The position numbers and the translations under genes were made by a program. Positions 52,980-61,796 of a stretch of 64,000 bases of DNA are shown here, piece after piece. The notes beneath the pieces are model-generated. The model worked only from the letters and a program-made list of their open reading frames with translations. It made no database searches and was not told where the DNA came from. The stretch's first letter is position 1; every line of letters starts with the position of its first letter. The DNA lies in the NCBI GenBank assembly GCA_014650415.1, contig BMUX01000009.1, positions 1-64,000 on the forward strand, written 5' to 3'. Source of the stretch: Streptomyces spiroverticillatus (GTDB lineage Bacteria > Actinomycetota > Actinomycetes > Streptomycetales > Streptomycetaceae).

Positions 52980-53827
52980 CCCCTCTCGTCATAGCCGCCG
53001 TCCTGCTGGCCGCCGTCACGCACGCGAGCTGGAACGCCATCGCGCACAACATCAAGGACCAACTGGTCTCCTTCACCCTGATCTCCGGCGGCGGCCTGCT
53101 GATCGGCCTGGTCATGGGCATCTTCGTGCCCTTCCCGGCCGCCGAGGCGTGGCCCTACCTGATCCTCTCCGCCGCGCTGCACGTCGCGTACATGCTCCTG
53201 CTGATGCGCTCCTTCACGCTGGGCGACTTCGGCCAGATGTACCCGATCGCACGCGGCACGGCCCCGCTCGCCGTGACCGCACTGGCCGCGGTCTTCGCCG
53301 ACGAGATCCCGACCGGCTGGCAGCTCGCGGGCGTTGCGGTGGCCTGCACGGGTCTGGTCGGGGTGGCCCTCTGGGGCATCCGAGGCTCGGGCAAGAAGCC
53401 CCAATGGGCCGCGATCGGCGCCGCGTTGGCCACGGGCCTCGCCATCGCCCTCTACACGACCGTCGACGGCCTGGGCGTCCGCGCCTCCGGCACCTCGCTG
53501 GGCTACATCGCGTGGCTGATGGTCCTGGAGGGCATCTCGATCCCCGCCTACGCCATCTACCGCCGCCGCGCCCAACTGGTCTCCCAGGTCAAGCCCTTCG
53601 CCGTACGCGGCTTCATCGGCGCGGCCCTGTCCGTCGCCGCGTACGGCCTGGTCCTGTGGGCCCAGACCCGGGCCCCGCTCGCCCCGATCGCGGCGCTGCG
53701 CGAGTCGAGCATCATCGTGGGCGCGGCGATCGGCGCGATCTTCCTGAAGGAACGCTTCGGCGGACCGCGCATCGCCGCCGCCGGCCTGATGGTGGTGGGC
53801 ATCGGCCTGATGCTGCAGGCGAGTTGA
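52976..53827 (+). CDS. EamA/DMT-superfamily transporter
   Basis: This 283-residue, ten-helix membrane protein has two EamA repeats (about 1-135 and 145-283), with no large soluble loops. The first helix is TPLVIAAVLLAAVTHASWNA, and a Tyr/Pro-rich turn is at FGQMYPIARGTAPL. The substrate is unknown, probably a small metabolite. The GTG overlaps the upstream deacylase gene stop. Confidence 0.9.
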   Translation: MTPLVIAAVLLAAVTHASWNAIAHNIKDQLVSFTLISGGGLLIGLVMGIFVPFPAAEAWPYLILSAALHVAYMLLLMRSFTLGDFGQMYPIARGTAPLAVTALAAVFADEIPTGWQLAGVAVACTGLVGVALWGIRGSGKKPQWAAIGAALATGLAIALYTTVDGLGVRASGTSLGYIAWLMVLEGISIPAYAIYRRRAQLVSQVKPFAVRGFIGAALSVAAYGLVLWAQTRAPLAPIAALRESSIIVGAAIGAIFLKERFGGPRIAAAGLMVVGIGLMLQAS

Positions 53828-54129
53828 CCGGCACGCTCGTACGTTCGCGAGGGTTACGGCCCCGGGGCCGACGTGCGGTCCGGGGCGTACGTCACCCGCC
53901 CGGGGGACCCCTGTGCACCTCAAGAACCGCATCCGTGCCGCGACCGTCCCCGGCACCGTCTCGGTCCTGGCGGCCACCGCCCTCGCCCTCGCGCCTGACG
54001 CGCGCCCCTGGCCGGGTGCGGCGGGCAGGCCCCCTCGCCCCCGCACCTCACCGCCACCACCACCGCCCCGAGAAAATCCGTACGGCATGTAAGTCTCGGC
54101 CGTCCCCCGACACAAAGAGGGTGGAGGGG
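53828..54129. other. 302-bp gap between the DMT gene and the ECF sigma operon
   Basis: It contains a decayed or small signal-peptide-like frame (53913-54092, listed separately) and the leader of the sigma-factor gene. No other gene or clear regulatory site is seen. Confidence 0.55.
53913..54092 (+). pseudogene. remnant of a secreted-protein gene (or a 59-residue peptide)
   Basis: From a GTG with GGGGGA upstream, the frame encodes a typical signal peptide (MHLKNRIRAATVPGTVSVLA, then ATALALAPDA) and then dissolves into Pro/Arg-rich sequence characteristic of an out-of-frame Streptomyces gene, stopping after 59 residues. A frameshift or deletion that removed the mature part is the likely cause; a genuine short secreted peptide is not excluded. 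Confidence 0.4.
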
Positions 54130-54681
54130 ATGGTGATTCCGATCGACGACGAGCAGTCGTACACGGACTCCTACCGACTGCACTTCGCAGCCGTCGAGTC
54201 CTACATACGCAGGCGGGTGAACGCCGACGCCGCGCCCGACGTGGTGGCCGAGGTCTTCACCGTCGCCTGGCGCCGCTGGCACGAAGCGCCCCGGGAGCGG
54301 TTGCTGCCCTGGCTGTACGGAGTGGCCCGGCTGACGCTGGCCAACGCCTACCGCGACGAGCGGCGGCGCGCGCAGCTCGCCGGGAGCCTCGCCGAGGTGA
54401 CGGCCGAGCACGTCGCCGACCATGCCGCCGACGTGACCGAACGGCTCGCCGTCGCCGCGGCCTTCGACGGGATGAACCCCGCCGACCAGGAAGTGCTGCG
54501 GCTGGACATCTGGGAGGGCCTGCCGCCGCGCGACGCGGCGGTGGTCCTGGGCTGTACGACGGCCGCGTTCCACGTACGTCTGCACCGGGCGCGGCGCCGG
54601 TTCCGGCAGGCGGTGACGACGGCGACCGAACCGTTTCCGGCGCAGCAAGAGGTCCTCGCGGCCGAATGGGGGGCACGATGA
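54130..54681 (+). CDS. ECF-type RNA polymerase sigma factor
   Basis: This 183-residue group IV sigma factor has region 2 (VESYIRRRVNADAAPDVVAEVFTVAWRRW, about 22-50, with LLPWLYGVARLTLANAYRDERRR) and region 4 (NPADQEVLRLDIWEGLPPRDAAVVLGCTTAAFHVRLHRARRRF). The start ATG at 54130 has GGAGGGG upstream. It overlaps the following membrane-protein gene by 4 nt, and that protein is the likely regulator of the sigma factor. The regulon is unknown. Confidence 0.93.
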   Translation: MVIPIDDEQSYTDSYRLHFAAVESYIRRRVNADAAPDVVAEVFTVAWRRWHEAPRERLLPWLYGVARLTLANAYRDERRRAQLAGSLAEVTAEHVADHAADVTERLAVAAAFDGMNPADQEVLRLDIWEGLPPRDAAVVLGCTTAAFHVRLHRARRRFRQAVTTATEPFPAQQEVLAAEWGAR

Positions 54682-55697
54682 TGAACGGCAATGCTCTGCA
54701 CACGTTGAAGGCGCTGGATCCGGCGGGCGGGTCCCAGGTGCATGCCTCGCCCACGGATCGCGAGCGGCTGCTGGCGAACGTACTGAACACGTCCAGGCCC
54801 GCACCCGGCCCCGCCGCCGGACTCCTGCGCCGGTGGCGGTGGCCGCTGGCCGGAGTCGCGGTGGCGACCTCGCTCGCGGTGGCCGTGTCGACGTACACCC
54901 TCTTCGGACCCAACGCCCAGCCCGCACAGGCGATGACGCCGCCGCCCCTGCGGTACGCCCCGGGCAGCGAGTCGCCCCGGGCGGTGCTGGAGCGGCTGGC
55001 GGTGGTCGCGCTCAAGGACACCTCCCGGGTGCCTGCCGGGAGCAGCCTGTACCTCAAGCACCAGGGGTGGGCGCTGTCGACGCGGATCGGCCAGATCCAG
55101 GTCACCTCGGCGATCGTGCCGTCGGAGCGGGAAACCTGGAAGAAGGCCGACGGATCGATGAGGTGGAAGCAGCGGACGCTGCCTCCTCGCTTCCAGAACG
55201 CCCACGACGAGGAGGTGTGGTCGGACGCGGGCGCCGTCGGCGAGGATCCGCAGTTCACCGAGGACGCCACGGGGCCGGTGAACGCCAACGACCCGCTCAA
55301 CCGGCCCGCCCCGGAAGAACCGCGGGCCATGGGCAAGTGGCTGCTGGCCAGCCAGGAGTACGCCGGCACGGCCGAGGCCTTCGACTCCGTGGCGGCCCAC
55401 AACCTGGACGAGCTGTGGAACGGCCGGCAGCGCGCGGCCATGCTCCGCTTCCTCGCCACCCGTACCGACGTCACGTACCGCGGCAAGGTCACCGACCGCG
55501 CGGGCCGCGCGGGGCAGGCGGTCTCCGTCGACTCCGCCTACGGCGGCCTGCCGACGAAGTACACCCTGATCCTCGACGAGTCGAACGGCAAGGTGCTCGC
55601 GTACGAGGAGGAGCTCACCACGACCGCCGGGGCGCTCAACGTGAAGGTGCCGTCCGTGATCTCGTACTTCTGCTTCCTGACCGCACGTGTCGACTGA
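54678..55697 (+). CDS. CU044_5270 family membrane protein, probable anti-sigma partner
   Basis: This 339-residue single-pass protein has a cytosolic N-terminal segment (1-50), a membrane helix (RWPLAGVAVATSLAVAVSTYTLF, about 54-76) and a large extracellular domain (about 80-339) ending VISYFCFLTARVD. It matches the CU044_5270 type regularly encoded after ECF sigma genes in actinobacteria. I choose the ATG at 54678, overlapping the sigma stop (ATGA); another ATG lies 12 nt upstream and a third 3 nt downstream. It probably couples an external signal to the sigma factor. Confidence 0.83.
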   Translation: MMNGNALHTLKALDPAGGSQVHASPTDRERLLANVLNTSRPAPGPAAGLLRRWRWPLAGVAVATSLAVAVSTYTLFGPNAQPAQAMTPPPLRYAPGSESPRAVLERLAVVALKDTSRVPAGSSLYLKHQGWALSTRIGQIQVTSAIVPSERETWKKADGSMRWKQRTLPPRFQNAHDEEVWSDAGAVGEDPQFTEDATGPVNANDPLNRPAPEEPRAMGKWLLASQEYAGTAEAFDSVAAHNLDELWNGRQRAAMLRFLATRTDVTYRGKVTDRAGRAGQAVSVDSAYGGLPTKYTLILDESNGKVLAYEEELTTTAGALNVKVPSVISYFCFLTARVD

Positions 55698-55757
55698 CAC
55701 GCCGGGGGCGGAGGGTGACACGCCGGGGCGGAGTGCCGTCCGACGGTCCGGCCGAAC

Positions 55758-55800
55758 GGTCCGGCCGACGCCGTACAGCAGCAAGCGGGTCGGCCGGACC
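55758..55800. terminator. inverted repeat between convergent genes
   Basis: GGTCCGGCCGA / TCGGCCGGACC, an 11-bp stem with a 21-base loop, lies between the convergent CU044_5270 gene and the I36 gene. Confidence 0.55.
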
Positions 55801-55805
55801 GGGTG

Positions 55806-56444
55806 TCAGGACGCGGTGAAGCAGTCCGCGATGTTGTTCATGGATCCCACGGAGGCGGCTCTGGTGTGCGCGGGCTCCGTCCAGCGGTGCTCGACGCACG
55901 AGTTGCTGTCACCTGCGCGGGTTCTGCTGTAGACCCTGACGTTCAGCTCGCCCCTGTTGGACCAGGACGAGGTCTTGTTGATGAAGCCGTAGTCGCCGAA
56001 GTCCACGTCCCAGGTGTGCGGGGCGTTCCACTGGAGGCGTCGCCCCGTGTAGCTGGTGCCGTCGTAGAAGCAGTACCAGTCGTTGCCGAAGGTCTCGGTG
56101 GGGCAGCTGTCGGCGGCCGGCGCGGCGGACGGCTTCTCCCTCGTCGTGGCGGGCAGGCCCGCGATCTGCGCCTGGAGCTTCTGGGCGGCGGGGCTGCTCA
56201 CCCGGGCCCGCTCCTCCCCGGGGAGGGTGAAGGACATGATGGCCCGGCCGCCGTGCCAGGCGATCTCGTTGCGGCTGATCTGCACGCCGCCCTTGGTGGT
56301 GGCCAGGACCTCGTCGATCTCCTGCTGGAGCGTGTCCGCGGAGGCCGCCGGGGCTGCCGCGCCCGCCTGGGACGTACCGAAGACGGTGGCCGCCACGACG
56401 GCGACCGCGCAGATGGAGCGTGCTTGCCTGCTGAGCCTGAGCAT
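55806..56444 (-). CDS. secreted peptidase inhibitor family I36 protein
   Basis: This 212-residue exported protein has a signal peptide (RSICAVAVVAATVFGTSQAGAAAP, about 9-32), a helical N-terminal region, and a C-terminal crystallin-like domain with CPTETFGNDWYCFYDGTSYTG, LNVRVYSRTR and CVEHRW. Members of this type include the Streptomyces metalloproteinase inhibitor SMPI. I place the start at 56444, with GGGAGA upstream. It probably restrains extracellular proteases. Confidence 0.83.
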   Translation of the reverse strand: MLRLSRQARSICAVAVVAATVFGTSQAGAAAPAASADTLQQEIDEVLATTKGGVQISRNEIAWHGGRAIMSFTLPGEERARVSSPAAQKLQAQIAGLPATTREKPSAAPAADSCPTETFGNDWYCFYDGTSYTGRRLQWNAPHTWDVDFGDYGFINKTSSWSNRGELNVRVYSRTRAGDSNSCVEHRWTEPAHTRAASVGSMNNIADCFTAS

Positions 56445-56731
56445 GAAACATCTCCCTGCTCCCGGGCCACTCACCCGAGGACCACGAGATGCTCACACGA
56501 GGTGCAGACGTCACCCCAGCCTCTTTTCCCCAACCCCGTCCGACTCATTTGCGCCAACAACCCCCCACACAAAGGGCATTGACTGCTCGGCGCACACGTG
56601 TTCACATCACGGAAAGGTAAGGATCCGGTAAAGACCCACGTCGCACCACATCCATTCGACCTTCACAGGCGTCACACGTGCAGGCGGCCCCCTCATGCGG
56701 CCCCCCATTAAGGGCATTTGGAGCATCCACG

Positions 56732-57625
56732 TTGAAAACTGGAATCAAGACGATCTGTCGCATAACGGCGACGCTCGTCACCGCCGGCTCGGTCATGACC
56801 GCCGGGGCGCTCGTCGCTCCGGCCGCTCAGGCCGCGGCTCCCAAGGCGCCGTCGATCGTCGCCAAGGGCGGCTTCCTGATGGACAGCGCATCGGGACGCA
56901 CGTACTTCTCGAAGGCCGGCGACACCCGGCTCTCGACCGGTTCCACGACGAAGATCATGACCGCTCAGGTGGTGCTCTCCACCAAGGGGCTGAACCTCGA
57001 CACCAAGGTCACGATCCAGAAGGCGTACAGCGACTACATCGTCCGCAAGGGCGCGTCGTCGGCGCGGCTGATCGTCGGTGACAAGGTGTCGGTGCGGTCG
57101 CTGCTGTACGGGCTGATGCTGCCGTCGGGCTGCGACGCGGCGTACGCGCTGGCCGACAAGTTCGGGTCGGGCTCGACGCGTGACGCGCGGGTGAAGTCGT
57201 TCATCGGGAAGATGAACACGACCGCGAAGAGCCTGGGGATGAAGAACACGAAGTTCGACTCCTTCGACGGCATCGGCAACGGCGCCAACTACTCGACGCC
57301 CCGCGACCTTTCGAAGCTGGCGACCGCCGCGCTGAAGAACAGCAACTTCCGGGCGATCGTCAAGACGAAGTCGACCACGCAGCGGACCACCACCAAGAAC
57401 GGTGGCTACCGCAACATGAGCTGGACCAACACCAACAAGCTGCTCGGCAGCTACAACGGTGCCATCGGCGTGAAGACGGGCTCCGGCCCGCAGGCGAAGT
57501 ACTGCCTGGTCTTCGCGGCGACCCGCGGCAAGCGGACGGTGGTGGGCGCGGTGCTCGCGTCGACCAACGAGGCGAACCGTACGGCCGACGCGAAGAAGAT
57601 CATGGACTACGGCTTCAAGCTGTAG
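56732..57625 (+). CDS. D-alanyl-D-alanine carboxypeptidase (S11)
   Basis: This 297-residue exported serine carboxypeptidase trims the terminal D-Ala of peptidoglycan stems. A signal peptide ends near AAQAAAPKAP. Motifs are SxxK in TGSTTKIM, KTG in VKTGSG, and SGC in MLPSGCDAAYALA in place of the usual SGN. I choose a TTG at 56732 because GGAG lies 10 nt before it and it gives a normal signal peptide; the longer reading has no ribosome site. A terminator follows. Confidence 0.9.
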   Translation: MKTGIKTICRITATLVTAGSVMTAGALVAPAAQAAAPKAPSIVAKGGFLMDSASGRTYFSKAGDTRLSTGSTTKIMTAQVVLSTKGLNLDTKVTIQKAYSDYIVRKGASSARLIVGDKVSVRSLLYGLMLPSGCDAAYALADKFGSGSTRDARVKSFIGKMNTTAKSLGMKNTKFDSFDGIGNGANYSTPRDLSKLATAALKNSNFRAIVKTKSTTQRTTTKNGGYRNMSWTNTNKLLGSYNGAIGVKTGSGPQAKYCLVFAATRGKRTVVGAVLASTNEANRTADAKKIMDYGFKL

Positions 57626-57654
57626 GTCCGGTACGGCCTGATGTGGCTGTGGGA

Positions 57655-57684
57655 GCAGGGGCCGTCCTTCGGGGCGGCCCCTGC
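57655..57684. terminator. terminator between the carboxypeptidase and serine hydrolase genes
   Basis: A 13-bp stem (GCAGGGGCCGTCC / GGGCGGCCCCTGC, one G-T pair) with a TTCG loop between two convergent genes. Confidence 0.85.
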
Positions 57685-57702
57685 TGCGTTCACCGATGCG
57701 GT

Positions 57703-58878
57703 TCACCGATGCGCCAGGCTCTCCTTGACCGCCGCGATCAGCGCCAGCGCGCGCGGGTCGGCGGTGACTCCCTTGCGCAGTCCGTTGGTGACGTACCCCA
57801 GCGCGATGCCCGACTCCGGGTCGGCGAAGCCGAGCGAGCCGCCGCGCCCGGGGTGGCCGAAGGAGCCGGGGCCGAGCAGCGGGGACGCCGAACCGTGCAG
57901 CATGAAGCCCAGGCCGAAGCGGGTGTTGACGACCAGCACGCGGTCGGGTCCGGCGGATTCCTCGGTACGGGCGAGGGTGAGCGTCGCGGGCGCGAAGAGC
58001 CGGGGGCCGTCGTCGACCGGGCCGATCATCGCCGCGTAGCAGCGGGCGAGGGCGCGGGCGGTGGAGATGGCGCCGGAGGCGGGGAGTTCGGCGGCGCGGT
58101 AGGCGGCGTCGTTCTCGTCGGGGAGCGGGTCGATGGCCCCGAAGGCGCGGCGGGTGAGGGAGGCGGGGTCGGCGTACGCCTCGCTGACGGCGCGCTTGGG
58201 GCGGAGCTTGAGGCCGGTGGTGGACGGCGGCTCCTCGACGGGCGCGAGCCGCCCCACCCGGTGGGCCTCCTCCTCGGGCAGCCCGATCCAAAAGTCGAGG
58301 CCGAGCGGTCGGGCGATCTCCTCCGCCACCCAGCGGCCGATCGTCCGGCCGGTGACGCGTCGTACGAGTTCGGCGACGAGGAAGCTGTACGTCTGGGCGT
58401 GGTAGCCGTGGTCGGTGCCGGGTTCCCACACGGGGGCCTGGGCGGCGACCGCGCGGGCGCCGGACTCGCCGTCGCAGGCCTGGGCGGGGGTCAGGGGGTG
58501 GTCCAGCACCGGGAGTCCGGCGCGGTGCGAGAGCAGGTGACGTACGAGAACCCGCTCCTTGCCCGCGGCCTTGAACTCCGGCCAGTACGTGCCGACCGGC
58601 GCGTCGAGGTCGATCTGGCCGCGCTGGTGGAGGAGGAGGGGGACGGCGGCGGCTATGCCCTTGCCGGCGGAGCGGACGACCTGGGCGGTGTCGAGGGCCC
58701 AGGGGACGCTGCCGTCGACGTCGCGGGTGCCGCCCCACAGGTCGACGACCTTGTGGCCGTGGAGGTAGACGGCGACGGCGGCACCGCGGTCGCCCCGGTC
58801 GCGGAAGTTGCGCAGGAAGGCGTCCTTGACGGGTTCGAACCCGGCGAGCGTCGTGCCTCGGATGCCTTGGACGTCCAC
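57703..58878 (-). CDS. serine hydrolase, class C beta-lactamase/EstB family
   Basis: This 391-residue protein has a beta-lactamase class C fold: VVRSAGKGIAAA (SxxK, about 70-81), HAQTYSFL after GTDHGY (YxN position reads YHA) and GHPGRGGSLG (HxG). The overall sequence fits EstB-type esterases rather than true beta-lactamases. It has no signal peptide and is probably cytosolic. The GTG at 58878 is preceded by GCGGAG. It is downstream of the cbi transporter genes on the same strand. Confidence 0.88.
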   Translation of the reverse strand: MDVQGIRGTTLAGFEPVKDAFLRNFRDRGDRGAAVAVYLHGHKVVDLWGGTRDVDGSVPWALDTAQVVRSAGKGIAAAVPLLLHQRGQIDLDAPVGTYWPEFKAAGKERVLVRHLLSHRAGLPVLDHPLTPAQACDGESGARAVAAQAPVWEPGTDHGYHAQTYSFLVAELVRRVTGRTIGRWVAEEIARPLGLDFWIGLPEEEAHRVGRLAPVEEPPSTTGLKLRPKRAVSEAYADPASLTRRAFGAIDPLPDENDAAYRAAELPASGAISTARALARCYAAMIGPVDDGPRLFAPATLTLARTEESAGPDRVLVVNTRFGLGFMLHGSASPLLGPGSFGHPGRGGSLGFADPESGIALGYVTNGLRKGVTADPRALALIAAVKESLAHR

Positions 58879-58997
58879 GCGTGTGCTCCGCTTCCTGGAG
58901 GGGTCGGGGTGGTGCTGGACACCATGGTGCAGGGTCGGGCGGGGCTCTTGCAGGTGGGGGCCGCCCCCGGTGGCGTGGGTCGGGGTCGGGGTCGGGG

Positions 58998-59768
58998 TCA
59001 GCGCACGCGGACCGACCGGGGGTCGAAGCCGAAGGGGAGTTCCAGGCGGTGCGCCCGCATGAGGTCCTCGTCCAGGAGGAGGTCCTGCGTGGGTGCGTCG
59101 GCGACGACCGTGCCCTCGCTGAGGACGACCGAGCGGGGGCACAGTTCCAGTGCGTACGGCAGGTCGTGCGTGACCATCAGGACGGTGACGTCCAAGTCGC
59201 GCAGGATGAGCGCGAGTTCCCGGCGGGCGGCCGGGTCGAGGTTGGAGGACGGCTCGTCGAGGACGAGGATCTCCGGGTGCATGGCGAGTACGGTCGCCAC
59301 CGCGACCCGCCTGCGCTGGCCGAAGGAGAGGTGGTGCGGGGCCCGGTCGGCGAAGGCTTCCATGCCCACCCGCTCCAGGGCCTCCCGTACGCAGGTCTCC
59401 AGCGCGGCGCCGCGCAGTCCGGCCGCCGCGGGGCCGAAGGCCACGTCCTCGCGCACGGTCGGCATGAAGAGCTGGTCGTCGGGGTCCTGGAAGACGATGC
59501 CGACCCGGCGGCGGATCTCGGCGAGGTTGCGCTTGGCGACCGGGAGTCCGGCCACTTCGACCGTGCCGGCGCCGGCCGTCAGGATGCCGTTGAGGTGGAG
59601 GACCAGGGTGGTCTTCCCGGCGCCGTTGGGGCCGAGCAGGGCCACCCGCTCGCCCCGCTCGATCGTCAGGTCGACGCCGAACAGGGCCTGATGGCCGTCC
59701 GGGTAGGCGTACGCCAGTCCGCGTACGGCCAGCGAAGAAGTCGCGGTCACGCTCACACCATCACCCAT
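58998..59768 (-). CDS. cbiO: ECF/Cbi transporter ATPase CbiO
   Basis: This 256-residue ATPase energises the CbiMN-CbiQ importer. Walker A is LLGPNGAGKTT, the Q-loop FQDPDDQLFMPTV, the signature HLSFGQRRR, Walker B LVLDEPSSNLD, and the H-loop MVTHD. The QDPDDQLF sequence is typical of the energy-coupling Cbi branch. It overlaps the cbiQ stop; both the ATG at 59768 and a GTG at 59756 are possible starts. The group is probably nickel-specific, because of the Nur box in front of cbiM. Confidence 0.94.
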   Translation of the reverse strand: MGDGVSVTATSSLAVRGLAYAYPDGHQALFGVDLTIERGERVALLGPNGAGKTTLVLHLNGILTAGAGTVEVAGLPVAKRNLAEIRRRVGIVFQDPDDQLFMPTVREDVAFGPAAAGLRGAALETCVREALERVGMEAFADRAPHHLSFGQRRRVAVATVLAMHPEILVLDEPSSNLDPAARRELALILRDLDVTVLMVTHDLPYALELCPRSVVLSEGTVVADAPTQDLLLDEDLMRAHRLELPFGFDPRSVRVR

Positions 59769-60517
59769 CCCGTCAGACACACCAGCAACGCCGCCCCCGG
59801 CAGTACCCCCACCCGCGCCCACTGTGCGCGCGTGGCCACCGTCTCCTCCAGCACGGGCATGACGCCCGTGTACCCCCGGCTCACCATGGCCAGGTGCACG
59901 CGCTCGCCCCTTTCGTACGACCGGATGAACAGCGCGCCGGCGGTCTTCGCCAGCACCCCCCAGTGCCGTACGCCCCGGGCCTCGAAGCCCCGGGACCTGC
60001 GCGCGATCGACATCCGCTTCAGCTCACCGGCGATGACGTCCCCGTAGCGGATCATGAACGTCGCTATCTGTACGAGCAGTGGCGGGAGCCGCAACTTCTG
60101 TAGACCGTGCAGCAGTTCGCGCAGCTCGGTGGTGGAGGCGAGCAGCACGGAGGCGGCGACGCCGAGCGTGCCCTTGGCCAGGATGTTGAAGGCACCCCAC
60201 AGCCCGGAGACGCTGAGCGAGACGCCCAGCACCTTGGTCTGTTCCCCCTGCGCGACGAACGGCATCAGGACGGCGAAGGCCACGAACGGCACCTCGACCA
60301 GCATCCGCGTCAACACATGACGGGCGGGCACCCGGGCGACGTACGCGACGGCCCCGAGCAGCACGGCGTACGCCGCGAAGGCCCACACGGCCTCGCGCGG
60401 TGTGGAGACGACGACCACCACGAAGGCGAAGACGGCGACGAGCTTGCAGTGCGGCGGCAGGGTGTGGACAGGACTGTCGACATGTCGGTAGAGCGCGTGA
60501 GCGTGACCTGCACCCAT
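59753..60517 (-). CDS. cbiQ: ECF/Cbi transporter transmembrane protein CbiQ
   Basis: This 254-residue membrane protein has about five helices in its first 130 residues and the coupling motifs with the Ala-Arg-Gly core (ARRSRGFEARGVRHWG, about 183-198) that contact CbiO. It joins the substrate subunit to the ATPases. It lies 1 bp after the cbiMN stop and overlaps cbiO. Confidence 0.93.
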   Translation of the reverse strand: MGAGHAHALYRHVDSPVHTLPPHCKLVAVFAFVVVVVSTPREAVWAFAAYAVLLGAVAYVARVPARHVLTRMLVEVPFVAFAVLMPFVAQGEQTKVLGVSLSVSGLWGAFNILAKGTLGVAASVLLASTTELRELLHGLQKLRLPPLLVQIATFMIRYGDVIAGELKRMSIARRSRGFEARGVRHWGVLAKTAGALFIRSYERGERVHLAMVSRGYTGVMPVLEETVATRAQWARVGVLPGAALLVCLTGWVMV

Positions 60518-60518
60518 G

Positions 60519-61574
60519 TCAGACGCCGGTGGAGTCGGCGGTCTCCACGGCGTCCGTACGCCGCTTGCGGACCGCCCAGAAGACCCCGCTGCCGACGGCG
60601 ACCGTCACCCCGACGCCGATGACCCCCGCGAGCCCGCCGGACAGGGAGCTGTCGCTGATGCCCCGGACGCTGTAGTCGGCGAGCGGGGAGTCGGCGGTGG
60701 CGTGCTCGCGGACGTTCTTGTCGATGCCCTGGTCGGCGGCGACCTTCTCCAGGCCGTCGGGGCTGGTCGACGCGTACAGCGACACGACACCGGCGAGGGC
60801 GAGCGCGGCCAGCAGCCCCACACCCCAGAAGCGCCGCGTGGAGCGGGCCGCGACGGGGACGGCCGCCGTGTCCGGAACCGGAGCGTCCACCAGCTCGCCG
60901 CCGACCCGCAGCTTCAGCGGCGCGCTGAGCCCGCGTGCGCCGAACACCAGGTCGGGCCGCACGGCGAGCACCGCGCCGACGGTGAGCGCGGTGATCGCCG
61001 CCTCGCCGATGCCGATGAGGACGTGCACGCCGACCATGGCGGTCAGCACCTTGCCGACGGGTACGTCGGTGGTCCCGCCGAGCGCGTACAGCAGGGTGAA
61101 GAAGGCGGCCGCCGTCGGCACGGAGACGAGCGCGGCGACGAAGGCGGACACCGTCACCGTGCGCCGCTTGCGCGGCAGGACCTTCACCAGGCCGCGGAAG
61201 ATCCCGTACGAGACGAGGACGGTGATGACGCCCATGGTCGTGATGTTGACGCCGAGCGCGGTGAGGCCGCCGTCGGCGAACAGCACCCCCTGCATCAGCA
61301 GCACCACGGATATGCACAGGATGCCGGTCCACGGCCCGACCAGGATCGCCGCGAGTGCGCCGCCGAGGAGGTGACCGCTGGTGCCCGCCGCGACGGGGAA
61401 ATTCAGCATCTGCACGGCGAAGACGAACGCCGCGACCAGGCCCGCCAGGGGCGCCGCGCGCTCGTCGGTCAGCTCGCGCCGGGCGCCGCGCAGGCCGAGA
61501 CCGACGGCGGCGACGGCGGCGACACCGGCGGTCGCGGAGACGGGTGCGTTGATGAATCCGTCGGGGACATGCAT
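60519..61574 (-). CDS. CbiM-CbiN fusion, metal-binding subunit of a nickel/cobalt ECF transporter
   Basis: This 351-residue membrane protein starts MHVPDGFINAPV, where the N-terminal Met-His2 coordinates the metal in CbiM/NikM. Seven or so helices follow (1-220) with HLLGGALAAI, then a linker and a C-terminal CbiN-type part (STSPDGLEKVAADQG, about 270-284, then one helix near 315-335). CbiM and CbiN are usually separate; here they are fused. A perfect match to the nickel-responsive Nur box 69 bp upstream suggests nickel rather than cobalt. The operon is cbiMN-cbiQ-cbiO. Confidence 0.92.
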   Translation of the reverse strand: MHVPDGFINAPVSATAGVAAVAAVGLGLRGARRELTDERAAPLAGLVAAFVFAVQMLNFPVAAGTSGHLLGGALAAILVGPWTGILCISVVLLMQGVLFADGGLTALGVNITTMGVITVLVSYGIFRGLVKVLPRKRRTVTVSAFVAALVSVPTAAAFFTLLYALGGTTDVPVGKVLTAMVGVHVLIGIGEAAITALTVGAVLAVRPDLVFGARGLSAPLKLRVGGELVDAPVPDTAAVPVAARSTRRFWGVGLLAALALAGVVSLYASTSPDGLEKVAADQGIDKNVREHATADSPLADYSVRGISDSSLSGGLAGVIGVGVTVAVGSGVFWAVRKRRTDAVETADSTGV

Positions 61575-61642
61575 GGCGGAACTCCCGAGTTCGAACCGCT
61601 ACGGAGCGTGCAAGCGGACAGCCGTTCGATGATAGGGAGTTA

Positions 61643-61659
61643 TTGCAAAGCGGTTGCAA
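61643..61659. promoter_or_regulatory. Nur box upstream of the Cbi-type transporter
   Basis: TTGCAA-N5-TTGCAA matches the consensus (tTGCaa-N5-ttGCAA) bound by Nur, the nickel-responsive Fur-family repressor of Streptomyces. It is 69 bp upstream of cbiMN, where it would cover the promoter. No cobalamin riboswitch elements are seen in this leader. Confidence 0.85.
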
Positions 61660-61796
61660 AAGCTCCCTCTCGATAAGTACCCCTCCTGAGCGGCCGACAA
61701 GATGTCGATATTCGTTCGGACCGAAATATGGGACATTGGGTGTCAATTAACCGCGAATGTGAGTGTTGCGTACGTACGAGGTGAGGAGGCGGGCCG

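Noticed and set aside
58838..58860. tRNA-like GGTTCGAACCC sequence
   Set aside because: It lies inside the serine hydrolase gene and no cloverleaf can be formed around it.
61575..61796. Cobalamin riboswitch before the cbi operon
   Set aside because: The leader is too short and lacks the conserved B12-box; a Nur box explains the region better.
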